A DNA stretch of 64,000 nucleotides. Source: a bacterium (GTDB lineage Bacteria; SZUA-182; DTGQ01). The stretch lies in NCBI GenBank assembly GCA_023512255.1, contig JAILZY010000002.1, positions 47,062-111,061 of the forward strand, given 5' to 3'. The translations under genes were made by a program, and so were the position numbers. Of the stretch, positions 1 through 9,956 are shown one piece after another. Position 1 is the first letter of the stretch. Each line of letters opens with the position of its first letter. The notes beneath the pieces were generated by a model that saw only the letters and a list, made by a program, of their open reading frames with translations, searched no databases and had not been told where the DNA came from.

Positions 1-18
1 ATCCGTCGAAAGCCGGAA

Positions 19-1650
19 ATGGAGATAAAACTGGAGAAAACTATGGGATTAAGAAAAGTAAAATACAGTAGCAATCTTTTTCTGACTATCCTTATTCTGC
101 TGGGGATTTTAGGAACAATTAACTTTATCTCACACCGCCACTTCATACGCTTCGATCTCACTTCCGAAAAGATGTACAGCATCTCAAAATCCACCCAGAA
201 TGCCCTGGCTAAACTGAACGACGTAGTTAACATCAAGGTGTATTTTTCCAAAGAATTGCCTCCGCAACTGGCTACCCTGAATAGCCAAGTGCGGGACATA
301 CTGGATGAATACAAGGCTTACAGCCACGGTAAGCTTTTGATCGAATTCATTGATCCTGCCTCAGACCAAAGTCTTGAGCAGCGAATGAATTTCATCGGTA
401 TCCCGAAGGTCCAACTGAATGTTTTTCAGAAGGATCAGGCTCAACTGACCAATGTTTATCTTGGAATGATGATTCTCTACCAGGATAAAAAGGAAATCAT
501 TCCCGTAATTCAGGACACCAGAAACCTTGAGTACGATCTGACCAGTGCTATTATTCGGGTTACCCAGAAAGAGCCCAAAACCGTGGGTTTCTTAACCAGC
601 ATCCCAGAGCAAGATTTCAAGGACATGACCACGCGGGTCAGGGAGGATCTTGGCAAGCAGTATACGGTGAATATTCTGGATCTAAAGAAAGAGGAAAAAA
701 TCCCCAGCTCAGTCAATACCCTAATTGTCATGGCGCCAGAGGAAACTAGCGAGCGAGCTCAATACGAAATCGACCAATTTATTATGCGCGGGGGCAAAGC
801 CATTTTCCTCCTGGATACGATAAAAATCGACAAAAAGAACATGCTTCAGACCCAGCAGGTCAAGCACAACCTGGATGATATGCTGACCCACTACGGTGTT
901 AAGGTCAACAACGATCTGGCCCTGGATCGCTACAGTGCTACAGTAGGATTTAATCGTGGATTTTTCAGCTTCCGCATCCCCTATCCCTTCTGGCCAAAAG
1001 CAATCGCTCAGAACCTGGATCAGAAAAGCCCGATCGTCAATAAGCTTGGCTCGATCACCTTCCCCTGGACCAGCTCCCTGGAGCTTCTGACTGGCAGGCT
1101 CAAAACCCTAGGGGCCGAAGGAACCGTTTTGGCCAAAACCTCAACTCATGGTTGGACCACCAGTGGAAGCTATAACCTTGATCCTGGCCAAAGATTTGAG
1201 ATGCCCTCTGAAATGAAAAGCATTCCCCTGGCAGTCCTGGTAAGCGGAAAATTTAAAAGCTTCTTTGAAAATAAGCCGGCTCCACCAAAGACAGCCGCGG
1301 CCACACCTGAGGAGATTCAGTCCCAGGCCCAGGAGTCTCCGATCAAGGAAAGCCCCCTGACCCATATTCTGGTCGTAGGCAACTCCCGTATGATTACCGA
1401 TGGTTTTTATCAGCCGGGCGAGAATGCGAGCTTCTTTCTAAACAGCGTTGACTGGCTGACCATGGGCGATGCTCTCATTGGGATTCGCTCCCGTGAAAAT
1501 ACCGAGCATCCCTTGAAACCCACCGAGCCCCATCAGCGGACCACCATCAGGTATATCAACATCTTCGGGGTTTCGATAATGCTCATTATCTTTGGATTAG
1601 CCAGAGCCTGGCTGAACAATAAACGAAAAACCGCATGGCTCGATAACTAA
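19..1650 (+). CDS. GldG-like ABC-type transport auxiliary membrane protein
   Basis: N-terminal TM; 'RFDLTSEKMYSISKSTQNALAKL', typical of the GldG/IFT52-like family; C-terminal TM; start may be the internal Met at about 43. Confidence 0.8.
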   Translation: MEIKLEKTMGLRKVKYSSNLFLTILILLGILGTINFISHRHFIRFDLTSEKMYSISKSTQNALAKLNDVVNIKVYFSKELPPQLATLNSQVRDILDEYKAYSHGKLLIEFIDPASDQSLEQRMNFIGIPKVQLNVFQKDQAQLTNVYLGMMILYQDKKEIIPVIQDTRNLEYDLTSAIIRVTQKEPKTVGFLTSIPEQDFKDMTTRVREDLGKQYTVNILDLKKEEKIPSSVNTLIVMAPEETSERAQYEIDQFIMRGGKAIFLLDTIKIDKKNMLQTQQVKHNLDDMLTHYGVKVNNDLALDRYSATVGFNRGFFSFRIPYPFWPKAIAQNLDQKSPIVNKLGSITFPWTSSLELLTGRLKTLGAEGTVLAKTSTHGWTTSGSYNLDPGQRFEMPSEMKSIPLAVLVSGKFKSFFENKPAPPKTAAATPEEIQSQAQESPIKESPLTHILVVGNSRMITDGFYQPGENASFFLNSVDWLTMGDALIGIRSRENTEHPLKPTEPHQRTTIRYINIFGVSIMLIIFGLARAWLNNKRKTAWLDN

Positions 1651-1669
1651 GTTTGAAGGAGATGAGAGC

Positions 1670-2854
1670 ATGAAATTCAAAAAAACCCTGATTCTTTTTG
1701 TCGTTTTGGTTTTTTTACTTCTCATTGCCTATCTGCTGGAACGCCCCCGAGGAACAATCCAGCCATTGAGCCTGTTCCCCGATTTTACCATTGATGCGGC
1801 CAGTCTGATCCATATCCACAATCGAGGCAACAAGGATGAGGCCCCGGTTACTCTGGTCAAGAGCGGCCAGGATTGGAAGATCGAGAATGAGCAGGGATTT
1901 CCGGCTGATTCTGAACTGGTTAAAAAAGCCTTAGAATCCATATCAGAGCTAAAGAAAGCGAATAATGTAGTCTCCAAAAACCCTGAAAATCAAAAACTCT
2001 ATGAGGTCGATCCCAATCAGGGTATCGAGGTCAAGGTTAGCGACGCAAAAAAGAAGAATTTGGCTAATTTTTTCGTCGGCAAGACAGGCCCGGACTTTAT
2101 GAGCACCTACATCCGCAAGGCTGACTCCAATGAGGTCCTGCTGTGTGAAGGGTATCATCTACGGTCGGCTTTCAGTCGCACGGCGAAAAACTGGTACGAT
2201 CTGAATATCTGTAAATTTACTCCAGAGGAAATCACCAAGATCGAAATCGCCGAGGCGGGAAGAAAACTGACCCTGAAAAAGGATAAGGAAAATTGGCAAC
2301 TTACCGACCCCAATCAGCAGCAGGCACAGGCTAAAAAGAATCTGGCCGACGATATGGCCAATACCCTGTCTCGGCTTCGGGCCATTGATCTTCTCCGGGC
2401 AGAGCCGGATAAATTTGCCGAATATCAACTGAATCCGCCAGCCCGCCAGCTTACTGTCTTTCTGACCGATGGGACAGACAAAAAGATCAGCATCGGCAAG
2501 AAGAACGACCAGAACCAGTACTATGTAAAAGCGGAAAAAGATGTTATTTACCTGGTTGCCCAATACCATGTCGATCGGCTAAATAAAAGTTTCGAAGAGC
2601 TGAAAGAGCCACCCCCTCAGGCAGATCCGAACAGTGCCAAACAGCCGACAGCGGAAAATCCTGCGGCGACAGGAGAAGGGGAAACTTCAGACGCTGAAGG
2701 GAAACCGCAAGATGGATCCGCCGCAAGCACTACAGCGGCCAGCACAGGATCAGTCGCTGGGCAGGCCTCCTTCGGCGCTGGGCAGCCTACCGCGGCTAAG
2801 ACACCACCTGCTGTAGCTGCACCACAGGCTCCGGAGAAGGAGAAGGCCAAATAG
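1670..2854 (+). CDS. DUF4340 domain-containing protein
   Basis: TM at N-terminus, 'VKVSDAKKKNLANFFVGKTGPDF...STYIRKADSNEVLL' repeated fold; adjacent to GldG-like gene; Ala/Pro-rich tail. Confidence 0.75.
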   Translation: MKFKKTLILFVVLVFLLLIAYLLERPRGTIQPLSLFPDFTIDAASLIHIHNRGNKDEAPVTLVKSGQDWKIENEQGFPADSELVKKALESISELKKANNVVSKNPENQKLYEVDPNQGIEVKVSDAKKKNLANFFVGKTGPDFMSTYIRKADSNEVLLCEGYHLRSAFSRTAKNWYDLNICKFTPEEITKIEIAEAGRKLTLKKDKENWQLTDPNQQQAQAKKNLADDMANTLSRLRAIDLLRAEPDKFAEYQLNPPARQLTVFLTDGTDKKISIGKKNDQNQYYVKAEKDVIYLVAQYHVDRLNKSFEELKEPPPQADPNSAKQPTAENPAATGEGETSDAEGKPQDGSAASTTAASTGSVAGQASFGAGQPTAAKTPPAVAAPQAPEKEKAK

Positions 2855-2902
2855 CTAAAACCTCAAGCCGCGAGCAGAAATTTTTCGGCCAAAACCGCAT
2901 AA

Positions 2903-2931
2903 CCCAAGGGGGCGGAAACTTCCCCCTTGGG
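2903..2931. terminator. Hairpin CCCAAGGGGG-N9-CCCCCTTGGG after DUF4340 gene (possible terminator, no clean U-tract)
   Basis: 10-bp perfect inverted repeat; second short hairpin CCCCTTAAGGGG + AAAAATTT follows. Confidence 0.45.
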
Positions 2932-3400
2932 CCCACCCCTTAAGGGGAAAAATTTATGCTAAAGTTGTGCAGGTGTATGCGCCTCCCCCAGCCCTACCCG
3001 CACAGGAAAAGAGCCATCAGGGAGAAAACCCTGGGCCCGGACCACTCCTGCGGCCCTACCTCCTGAGGAAAAGCGCCGCGTGGTGCACGCCCCGCATGGT
3101 GATACGCCCTGCATGGTGATACGGCGATGATGATCCCTAATGGCCTTGTTACCCCCTGAAAGGGAAAGCCCCTCAAAGGACAGGAGATGAGGTTATAGTG
3201 AAGAAGGCAATAAGCCTGATGATGATAAGGAGGCCGAAGATATTGCACCAAGTTGCATAAATATGCAAAGTTTTTCATATCCTCTTATTACTAAAAGTGA
3301 ATAAATGAGTGAATAAATGTTTTTAAGACCTTAGGGTAAAGTAAGATTTTAAGATAAAGGTATATAATCCCCGGTTAGAAAAAGATATATATACCCAGCT

Positions 3401-3417
3401 TTGGCACTGAAATTGCA
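3401..3417 (+). promoter_or_regulatory. sigma-54 promoter (-24/-12): TTGGCAC-TGAAA-TTGCA
   Basis: Exact match to consensus TGGCAC-N5-TTGCA in non-coding DNA, 93 nt upstream of ORF 3510. Confidence 0.8.
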
Positions 3418-3509
3418 AAGTTAATAGTATGTTGATTTTTATCATGATGTTGGCTAGGAAAGCGTTCATAAATAACAGAGTAGAATCTTAAGAAGAGGTT
3501 AGAAATAGC

Positions 3510-4868
3510 ATGAGGTTAGGGGAGAAGTTATTCGGTATTTTTGTAGCTATTGTCGGGATTATTTTAGCGGGGTTTAGGATGACAGAGGTTGTAGATTTAG
3601 CGTATGCCAGCAGTGGGGCGAGGGAAATCGTGTCTATGACTAAAACGGTCAGTGTGGCTAACTCTCCCCGGGTATATGATTCCATCGCTCTCAAGGTAAA
3701 AACTACGCAGCCATTCAAGGTTTGTGTGCAGGTCTATACCTCGGAAGGCGAATATTGGATTACCTATTCGTCGACCTACAGTGGATCACCAAAATACGAT
3801 CAGGAAACAGGTATGATTGAGGCCAGGCTGGGACAGTCTGTAGAGAATGGACAATGGAATACCATCGAATTGAATGTAAGCTTGACCCTGCAAGAGGAGG
3901 CCTTAATCAGTGGCCATGCTCCCTTTAGCCTGCGCAATATCATGAAGATCAGCCTGCTCGGCAGCGACTTTGGGGTCCGCTACGTTAGCGTATTCTATAC
4001 GGACAGCGATGGATCAAAGAAATACCAGCCTCTTGATAAGGATAGGTATGGAAGCGACAATTTCAGTCTACCAGATATTACCCCACCAAGCTACAAAAAA
4101 ACCTGGCAAGGGTGGGAGTTAACCGATCCTGAGTATTTCACCATCCAATATGATGAAAATCTAGTCAGTTATCTCCAGGCTCAAGGCCCTCTGAGTGAAA
4201 GCCACTCAGAAGGCTCTTCCAGTCAAAATCGGACCGGGGATGCCGTTGTCTACTCTCCTACTGATCTGGGCAGCTCTTACTACTCTCCCTACTCAGCCCT
4301 GGGAGGATACTATGACAACTATTATGGGGCCTGGTACGGCGGCCTAGGGTATTATAACTATCTTGGTTATGGATTTCCATTCTTGTACGGCCCGTTTGGG
4401 CTTGGCTACGGCGGTCTCTTCGGCCTCGGCTACGGTCTTCTTGGCCTTGGAGGCTTATTTGGCTATGGGCTGGGTGGCTATTTCTATCCACCGCCACTAT
4501 ATGGGCTTGGCTACGGTCTTGGAGGGTTTGGTCTTCCCTACTCAAGCTACGGCTATCCTTATTCCCTCTATGGCGGCTTCCTCAACTCTCCACTTGGGTT
4601 AGGCTTTTCTTCTCTGCTGGGAACAGAGCTTAGCAGCTCAGATCTATTGAGCAGCCTGTCGAGTCTGCCGACCAATACCATCTCGCTGCCGACTCTTGTC
4701 CCCTCGACCAGTCAGGTGAGTTTATCCTCAATCCTGGGGTTGAGCAATCTGGGAATATCGGGGCTATCCGATATTACCGTACCGATAACTACCTATACAC
4801 CCGGATCGACCACGATCACCTTGCCAGATTTGTCAAGCCTCCTCTCTTCAACCACAAGTACAATTTAA
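3510..4868 (+). CDS. Secreted protein: signal peptide, beta-rich N-domain, Tyr/Gly/Leu-rich low-complexity tail
   Basis: Hydrophobic N-terminus; long GLGYGxxGLGG-type region; paralogous in layout to ORF 4918. Confidence 0.85.
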   Translation: MRLGEKLFGIFVAIVGIILAGFRMTEVVDLAYASSGAREIVSMTKTVSVANSPRVYDSIALKVKTTQPFKVCVQVYTSEGEYWITYSSTYSGSPKYDQETGMIEARLGQSVENGQWNTIELNVSLTLQEEALISGHAPFSLRNIMKISLLGSDFGVRYVSVFYTDSDGSKKYQPLDKDRYGSDNFSLPDITPPSYKKTWQGWELTDPEYFTIQYDENLVSYLQAQGPLSESHSEGSSSQNRTGDAVVYSPTDLGSSYYSPYSALGGYYDNYYGAWYGGLGYYNYLGYGFPFLYGPFGLGYGGLFGLGYGLLGLGGLFGYGLGGYFYPPPLYGLGYGLGGFGLPYSSYGYPYSLYGGFLNSPLGLGFSSLLGTELSSSDLLSSLSSLPTNTISLPTLVPSTSQVSLSSILGLSNLGISGLSDITVPITTYTPGSTTITLPDLSSLLSSTTSTI

Positions 4869-4917
4869 AAGGTACGAGAAAAGATAAGAGACCAGAGAAG
4901 GGGCGGGAGAGAAGGAG

Positions 4918-6138
4918 ATGAAAGAGAAAAACGGGCGGTGGTTAGTAGGGTTATTGGGCCAGTTATGGCGGTGGTTATTGCTCGCCCTAATAGTAGTGGC
5001 CATAGGGTGGGGGACCACCAGGGCAGCGGGAGCAGCCGAGTCTTCCCCAAAGTCAGTCTATATCTTCAAGGAGCTAGAAGGCAGAGCCTATCGACAAGAG
5101 AATATTCGGCTTTCGATCAAGAGCCAGGATTCGCTGATCATTTCCCTGCGCCTTGGGACAAGCAAAGGAACAAGCCGCTGGGTAAATTTTACTACCAGCG
5201 CGGGCTCACCCTCATATCAGGCCGATTTGATCGAAATTCCTCTTGGCCGCTCTATTACCGATGGAGCCTGGCATGAGGTTGAGCTTCTCGACCTTGGGGG
5301 AATCCTTGCCCGAGGTGGAGATACCTATAACCATATCGAGAAGATCGGTATCCGAGGAACAGCTTTCCAGCTGGGGAAGATAGAGTTCTTTTCAGGGGAT
5401 GCCAATGCTCCTATCAGCGTTCAGGTTATGAGCTTTGACCATCCTGAGATCTCGAACATGAATCAGTATGGCTGGTACTCGAATGACAGCAGTATAGAGG
5501 CTACCCTCCATTATCCGCCGGAAGGTGGCTATCTTGAGGTTAAGGGGAAAACATCGGCCCTGTCTCAGCAAACAACTCAAAAGCAGCAGGGTGGACAAAA
5601 GGAGGCGACAGCCTCTTCTTTCAGCCAGCTCTCTGCCAGCCAAAGCTGGTATTTCCCCTTCTCAGCCCCATCGAGCTATCCCTTTTTCTCTGATTGGACC
5701 GCAGGACCTGTCTATCCGCCCTATATACCTCCACTGCGGCCTTTTCCGCCGCTCTTTGGGCTTGGCTATCCACCAGGGACAGCGCCCTATGGCTTTGGTC
5801 CTCAGCCTGTACTCTCTTTACTGACTCTGGCTGGACTGCCGGCATACTTCAGCGATCCCAATCCGGGTTATCCCTACTCGGCAGGGGGGTATAACTTTGC
5901 CACTCTTTTTGCTACCGGCAGCAGCCCTTATCCCTTTGCCAGCCCCTTCCCTGCCCAGACTTACAGCTACCTAGCTCCTCCTCTTGCTCCGTTTGATCCG
6001 ACATATAATATCTATACCTCAACCGTCACTTCTACCCTTGCTCCCACAGCTACCCTCTCCGGGCTCCTGACCGCCATCAGCATTGGTGGCGGTGGAGGAG
6101 GTGGCGGCCCAGGCTTTGCCGGCGGAGCTTTAATCTAG
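4918..6138 (+). CDS. Secreted protein paralogous to ORF 3510; Pro/Tyr/Gly-rich tail ending in poly-Gly
   Basis: Signal peptide; shared N-domain pattern (TSAGSPSYQADLIEIPLGRSITDGAWHEVEL vs SGSPKYDQETGMIEARLGQSVENGQWNTIEL); tail with GLGYPPG and GGGGGGGG. Confidence 0.85.
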   Translation: MKEKNGRWLVGLLGQLWRWLLLALIVVAIGWGTTRAAGAAESSPKSVYIFKELEGRAYRQENIRLSIKSQDSLIISLRLGTSKGTSRWVNFTTSAGSPSYQADLIEIPLGRSITDGAWHEVELLDLGGILARGGDTYNHIEKIGIRGTAFQLGKIEFFSGDANAPISVQVMSFDHPEISNMNQYGWYSNDSSIEATLHYPPEGGYLEVKGKTSALSQQTTQKQQGGQKEATASSFSQLSASQSWYFPFSAPSSYPFFSDWTAGPVYPPYIPPLRPFPPLFGLGYPPGTAPYGFGPQPVLSLLTLAGLPAYFSDPNPGYPYSAGGYNFATLFATGSSPYPFASPFPAQTYSYLAPPLAPFDPTYNIYTSTVTSTLAPTATLSGLLTAISIGGGGGGGGPGFAGGALI

Positions 6139-6288
6139 GGGGCAGCCTAGGAGCACAAGCCTTGAGCCACTGGGGGGGAACATGAGCCACCGGGGCGGGT
6201 TTGTTTGCAGGCAGCAAAAATCTCTACTATACCTTGAACTTATTGAAAGTTATCTTTCATACCAAACCCACTAAAAATCGAGGGTTCT

Positions 6289-7644
6289 TTATAGAATAGG
6301 CAAATAGCGCTCAATCTCGTAATTTGTCACCCAGGTCCGATACTGCTCCCATTCGATCTTCTTATTTTCAATAAATTTCTCAAAGATATGATCCCCAAGC
6401 GTCTTCCTTACCAATTCGCTTTTTTCCGTCAAGCAGATAGCCTCATAAAGGTCGCCGGGCAGAGACTTTATTCCTCTCCTTTTCCGCTCCTCAGCACTCA
6501 TTTCAAAGATATCCTCTTCGATCGGCTCAGGGATTTCATACCCTTTTTCTATACCCTCAAGACCTGCGGCCAACATAACCGAAAAAGCCAAATAAGGATT
6601 GCAAGCCGGATCAGGACAGCGAAGCTCAACGCGGGTAGCTTTCTCTTTGCCCGGTTTATACATCGGAACTCTAACCAGGGTGGATCTATTTCTCATCGCC
6701 CAGGAGATGTAAACCGGAGCCTCATACCCCGGCACCAGTCTTTTGTACGAATTGACCCATTGGCAGATAATAGAGGTAAACTCAGGGGCATGCTTCAGGA
6801 TGCCGGCAATATAGGCTTTCCCCTCGCGGGAGAGATGATATTTGTCGTTCGGATCAAAGAAAATATTCTTATCGCCCTTGAACAGGGATTGATGGGTATG
6901 CATGCCGCTGCCATTTTGACCCATCAGGGGCTTGGGCATAAAAGTTGCGTAAACGCCATGTTTCATAGCTATCTCTTTGACTATCAGCCGGTAGGTCATA
7001 GCATGATCAGCCATAGTCAGAGCATCGGTATAGCGCAGATCGATTTCATGCTGCGATGGGGCCACTTCGTGGTGAGAGTACTCTACGGCTATTCCCATCC
7101 GCTCAAGGGCTAAAACGGTCTCTTTTCGCAGGTCAGAGGCTAAGTCAAGGGGAGTTTGATCAAAATATCCGCCTTGATCTAGAACTTCCGGCCTTCCATT
7201 GCTGGATTTAAAGTAAAAGTATTCAAGCTCAGGTCCCACATAAAAGGTGTATCCTAGATCGGTCGCTCGCTTCAGATTCCTCTTGAGTACGCCCCGTGGA
7301 TCACCCTTATAAGGAGTGCCGTCAGGCTCGAAAATATCACAAAACATCTGAGCGACCGTAACCTCGCCCGGTTTTTCAGGCAGAATCCGAAAAGTAGTAA
7401 TATCGGGCATGGCGATCATGTCGCTTTCATCAATCCGTGCATAGCCCTGAATGGAAGATCCATCAAAGCCCATGCCGCTTTCCAGGGCGCCTTCAAGCTC
7501 ATCAATATTGATCGAAAAACTCTTTAGAAATCCTAATACATCGGTAAACCACAGATGAATAAACCTGACATGGTTATCAGCAGCCAGCTTCAGAATATAC
7601 TCTTTACTTACTTCCTCATTTTTTGACAATCTATGGTCAGACAT
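6289..7644 (-). CDS. glnA: Type I glutamine synthetase (short, alpha-like)
   Basis: 'GMGFDGSSIQGYARIDESDM', 'GPELEYFYF', 'NGSGMHTHQSL', 'RVELRCPDPACNPYLAFSVMLAAGL'. Confidence 0.96.
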   Translation of the reverse strand: MSDHRLSKNEEVSKEYILKLAADNHVRFIHLWFTDVLGFLKSFSINIDELEGALESGMGFDGSSIQGYARIDESDMIAMPDITTFRILPEKPGEVTVAQMFCDIFEPDGTPYKGDPRGVLKRNLKRATDLGYTFYVGPELEYFYFKSSNGRPEVLDQGGYFDQTPLDLASDLRKETVLALERMGIAVEYSHHEVAPSQHEIDLRYTDALTMADHAMTYRLIVKEIAMKHGVYATFMPKPLMGQNGSGMHTHQSLFKGDKNIFFDPNDKYHLSREGKAYIAGILKHAPEFTSIICQWVNSYKRLVPGYEAPVYISWAMRNRSTLVRVPMYKPGKEKATRVELRCPDPACNPYLAFSVMLAAGLEGIEKGYEIPEPIEEDIFEMSAEERKRRGIKSLPGDLYEAICLTEKSELVRKTLGDHIFEKFIENKKIEWEQYRTWVTNYEIERYLPIL

Positions 7645-7780
7645 GGATCAAATTCCTCCCAACTATTGCACGGTCAGATGTTTCCCATCTTTTGTATAGG
7701 AGTCCTTTATAGGAGTCCCCATACTGGAGCCTCCCGTACTCACCCCGCTTGATGGGAGAGGCTAGGTAAGGATGGTGTAA

Positions 7781-7817
7781 TAAAAAGAAGGGGCTGACCA
7801 CAAAGGCCAACCCCTTC
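7781..7817 (-). terminator. Rho-independent terminator of glutamate synthase-like gene
   Basis: Minus strand GAAGGGGTTGGCC-TTTGT-GGTCAGCCCCTTC followed by TTTTTA. Confidence 0.85.
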
Positions 7818-7892
7818 AATCCGATCAGGACAAAAAGTTATCGAAACTGAAACTAGTCCAGAATTGGTCATTCTCTTCACGGCAGCAGCAGA

Positions 7893-9482
7893 TCATACGC
7901 CTAATATCTGCTCGGCTTCCTGCCTATAGGCATCCATAACGTAGGGAATACCAGAGATTTTAGCTGCCTCTTCGGTGAGAGCCATAAGATCATTTCTGGA
8001 GATAGTGCTGAGACTAAAGTTTCTGCTACCGGCCATAAGCTGCTGCAATCCTACCTTAATCTTCTGAGCGAAGCTGTAGATGCCGATAGCTCCAAGAGGC
8101 ATATTCTTTATTTCATTCCCATATTTTTCAGCTAGCTCTGCATAGCAGACAAAAATTTCCTCAGGCGTAGTACCAAATTCAGAAACAGTCTTAGGCAGGT
8201 CATTGTTCTTGATCCACTCGCCAATGTTTTTCCCAACCATGCCGGGAATCATTAGTGCTCTTCCCATGCAGACCGCCTTGACATAGGGAGCGCCCATAGC
8301 CAAAACCTTAAAGACATGATCCTCGGTTGAGAATCCGCCAGCGATGGCTATACTGGGTATCTGCATCCCCTTTTGAGCCAGCTTCTGACAGAATTCATAG
8401 GTCAGGGACTGGAGGTAGAAGGTTGGGATGCCCCACTCCTGCATCATTCGCCAGGGGCTCATGCCTGTTCCGCCAGGGGCGCCATCAATAGTCAGTAGGT
8501 CGATCTTGGCCATTGAGGAATATTTGATAGCCATAGCCAGCTCGCGCATCGAGTAAGCGCCAGTCTTCAGGGTAATACGCTTGAAGCCAATTTTTCTGAG
8601 CCGCTCGACCTCAGCCAAAAAGCCCTCTTCAGAGACAAATCCCAGACGAGAGTGTCGCTCGAATTCTTTAATCGCTCCTGCCTTGAAGGCCTGTTGAATA
8701 GCTTTGTTCGAAGGATCCGGAGTAACGATGTATCCTCGCTTTTGCAGCTCAAGGGCTCTTTCCAGGGACTTAACCTTGATCTCGCCGCCAATACATTTTG
8801 CTCCCTGTCCCCATTTTAATTCTATGGTCTCAAGATTATGCTTTTTCTGAACATACTCGGCCACTCCAAGCCGCGTATCTTCCACATTCATCTGGACCAG
8901 AATTTCGCCAAACCCTTCATGGTATCTCTTATAGATCTCGATTCGCCGATCCATATCAGGGGCCTTGACGACCTTGCGGTTAGCATCCAGTTCCAGTTGA
9001 GGATCGATCCCACAGACATTTTCTCCGCACACTAGGGTAATCCCGGAAATAGCTGCTCCAACGGCAAAATGCTCCCAGTTCTTGCGGGCAATCTCTGTGG
9101 AACCCAAAGCGCCGGTAAAGATTGGTACCTTCATCCGTACCTTGATGTCCCAACCATATTCCGTCTCTGTGTTAACCGCTGGGAAGATGGCCGTATCAGG
9201 ATTTGCCTCCGTACCCTCAGGCAGCCCTTTGGCACCCATAGCATATCCCTGGATGTTTAGGTGGGAGTAGTCAACAGGGTAATTCTTGTCAGCACCTGCT
9301 GAAATCTCACCAAAGGGGCCAGGATAGATGACTTCCCGACTGCGGAAAGAGGCCTTGAAAACCTCGCAGTTCCCTCGGCATCCATCAATACAGCGAGAAC
9401 AGAGCCCTGAGCAGGGCACAACACTTTTCGAGCGATTAAAGGTTCTGGTGGCGTCGTTTGAATTTGGTTGTTGTAAGTTCAT
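7893..9482 (-). CDS. FMN-binding glutamate synthase family protein (GltB central/FMN domain)
   Basis: 'LLTIDGAPGGTGMSPWRMMQEWGIPT', 'SIAIAGGFSTEDHVFKVLAMGAPYVKAVCMGRALM'; N-terminal Cys-rich segment CSGLCSRCIDGCRGNC. Confidence 0.9.
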   Translation of the reverse strand: MNLQQPNSNDATRTFNRSKSVVPCSGLCSRCIDGCRGNCEVFKASFRSREVIYPGPFGEISAGADKNYPVDYSHLNIQGYAMGAKGLPEGTEANPDTAIFPAVNTETEYGWDIKVRMKVPIFTGALGSTEIARKNWEHFAVGAAISGITLVCGENVCGIDPQLELDANRKVVKAPDMDRRIEIYKRYHEGFGEILVQMNVEDTRLGVAEYVQKKHNLETIELKWGQGAKCIGGEIKVKSLERALELQKRGYIVTPDPSNKAIQQAFKAGAIKEFERHSRLGFVSEEGFLAEVERLRKIGFKRITLKTGAYSMRELAMAIKYSSMAKIDLLTIDGAPGGTGMSPWRMMQEWGIPTFYLQSLTYEFCQKLAQKGMQIPSIAIAGGFSTEDHVFKVLAMGAPYVKAVCMGRALMIPGMVGKNIGEWIKNNDLPKTVSEFGTTPEEIFVCYAELAEKYGNEIKNMPLGAIGIYSFAQKIKVGLQQLMAGSRNFSLSTISRNDLMALTEEAAKISGIPYVMDAYRQEAEQILGV

Positions 9483-9595
9483 ATCTCCCTCTCCTTAAAA
9501 AGACTGGCGATACTGCCTATCGGGCTTTGCCGGTACACAAACTATACCGTAGTTTTCCCTTTGTATACCTTAGCTCCACCCCCTGTTTGCTCGCT

Positions 9596-9635
9596 GGCAA
9601 TGTCATGCCTAATTTTTTATCGGCAATGCTATGCC
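9596..9635. promoter_or_regulatory. Two tandem GGCA-N6-TGCC palindromes (candidate NrpR operators)
   Basis: GGCA-ATGTCA-TGCC (9596-9609) and GGCA-ATGCTA-TGCC (9622-9635), 26 bp apart, in a divergent intergenic region. Confidence 0.55.
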
Positions 9636-9810
9636 TAATTTTTTGGCCTTAAAAATATCATGCCTATCATCAGAATGTCAATACCTTTCAGCAACCCATG
9701 CTTATTTTTTCAGCATAAGAGTATCAATTAGCCGGGAGCATAGTATGAATAAAATAACTAGCCAGGGGGATAAATAGCAAGCTATTTGGATTATTTATTT
9801 TGCCTATAAA

Positions 9811-9828
9811 TTCGGCAAGATTGCCGAA
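9811..9828. promoter_or_regulatory. Perfect palindrome TTCGGCAA-GA-TTGCCGAA (candidate regulator-binding site)
   Basis: 8-bp perfect arms, 2-bp spacer, 129 bp upstream of the nrpR-like start. Confidence 0.55.
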
Positions 9829-9956
9829 ATTTTAGTTGCTAATTTTTGTTCAGTGTGTTAGAGTAAATTCTCTTCCCAGGGATGTCCCTTTAATAAGAAT
9901 TCTGGGTTGATCAAAGGCTCATAAGATTTGCGGAATGTTCAGGGTGAGGATTTTTC

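Noticed and set aside
2994-3278. 94-aa minus-strand ORF in the 2.9-3.3 kb spacer
   Set aside because: Composition is not protein-like and the region is hairpin-rich; kept only as a structured-region observation
4258-4602. ORFs 4258-4545 (-) and 4363-4602 (+) within the Tyr/Gly-rich gene
   Set aside because: Explained by low-complexity, biased codons of the main ORF; no start context or domain
6388-7113. 241-aa ORF antisense to glnA
   Set aside because: Shadow frame of a strongly conserved glnA gene; no signal or motif
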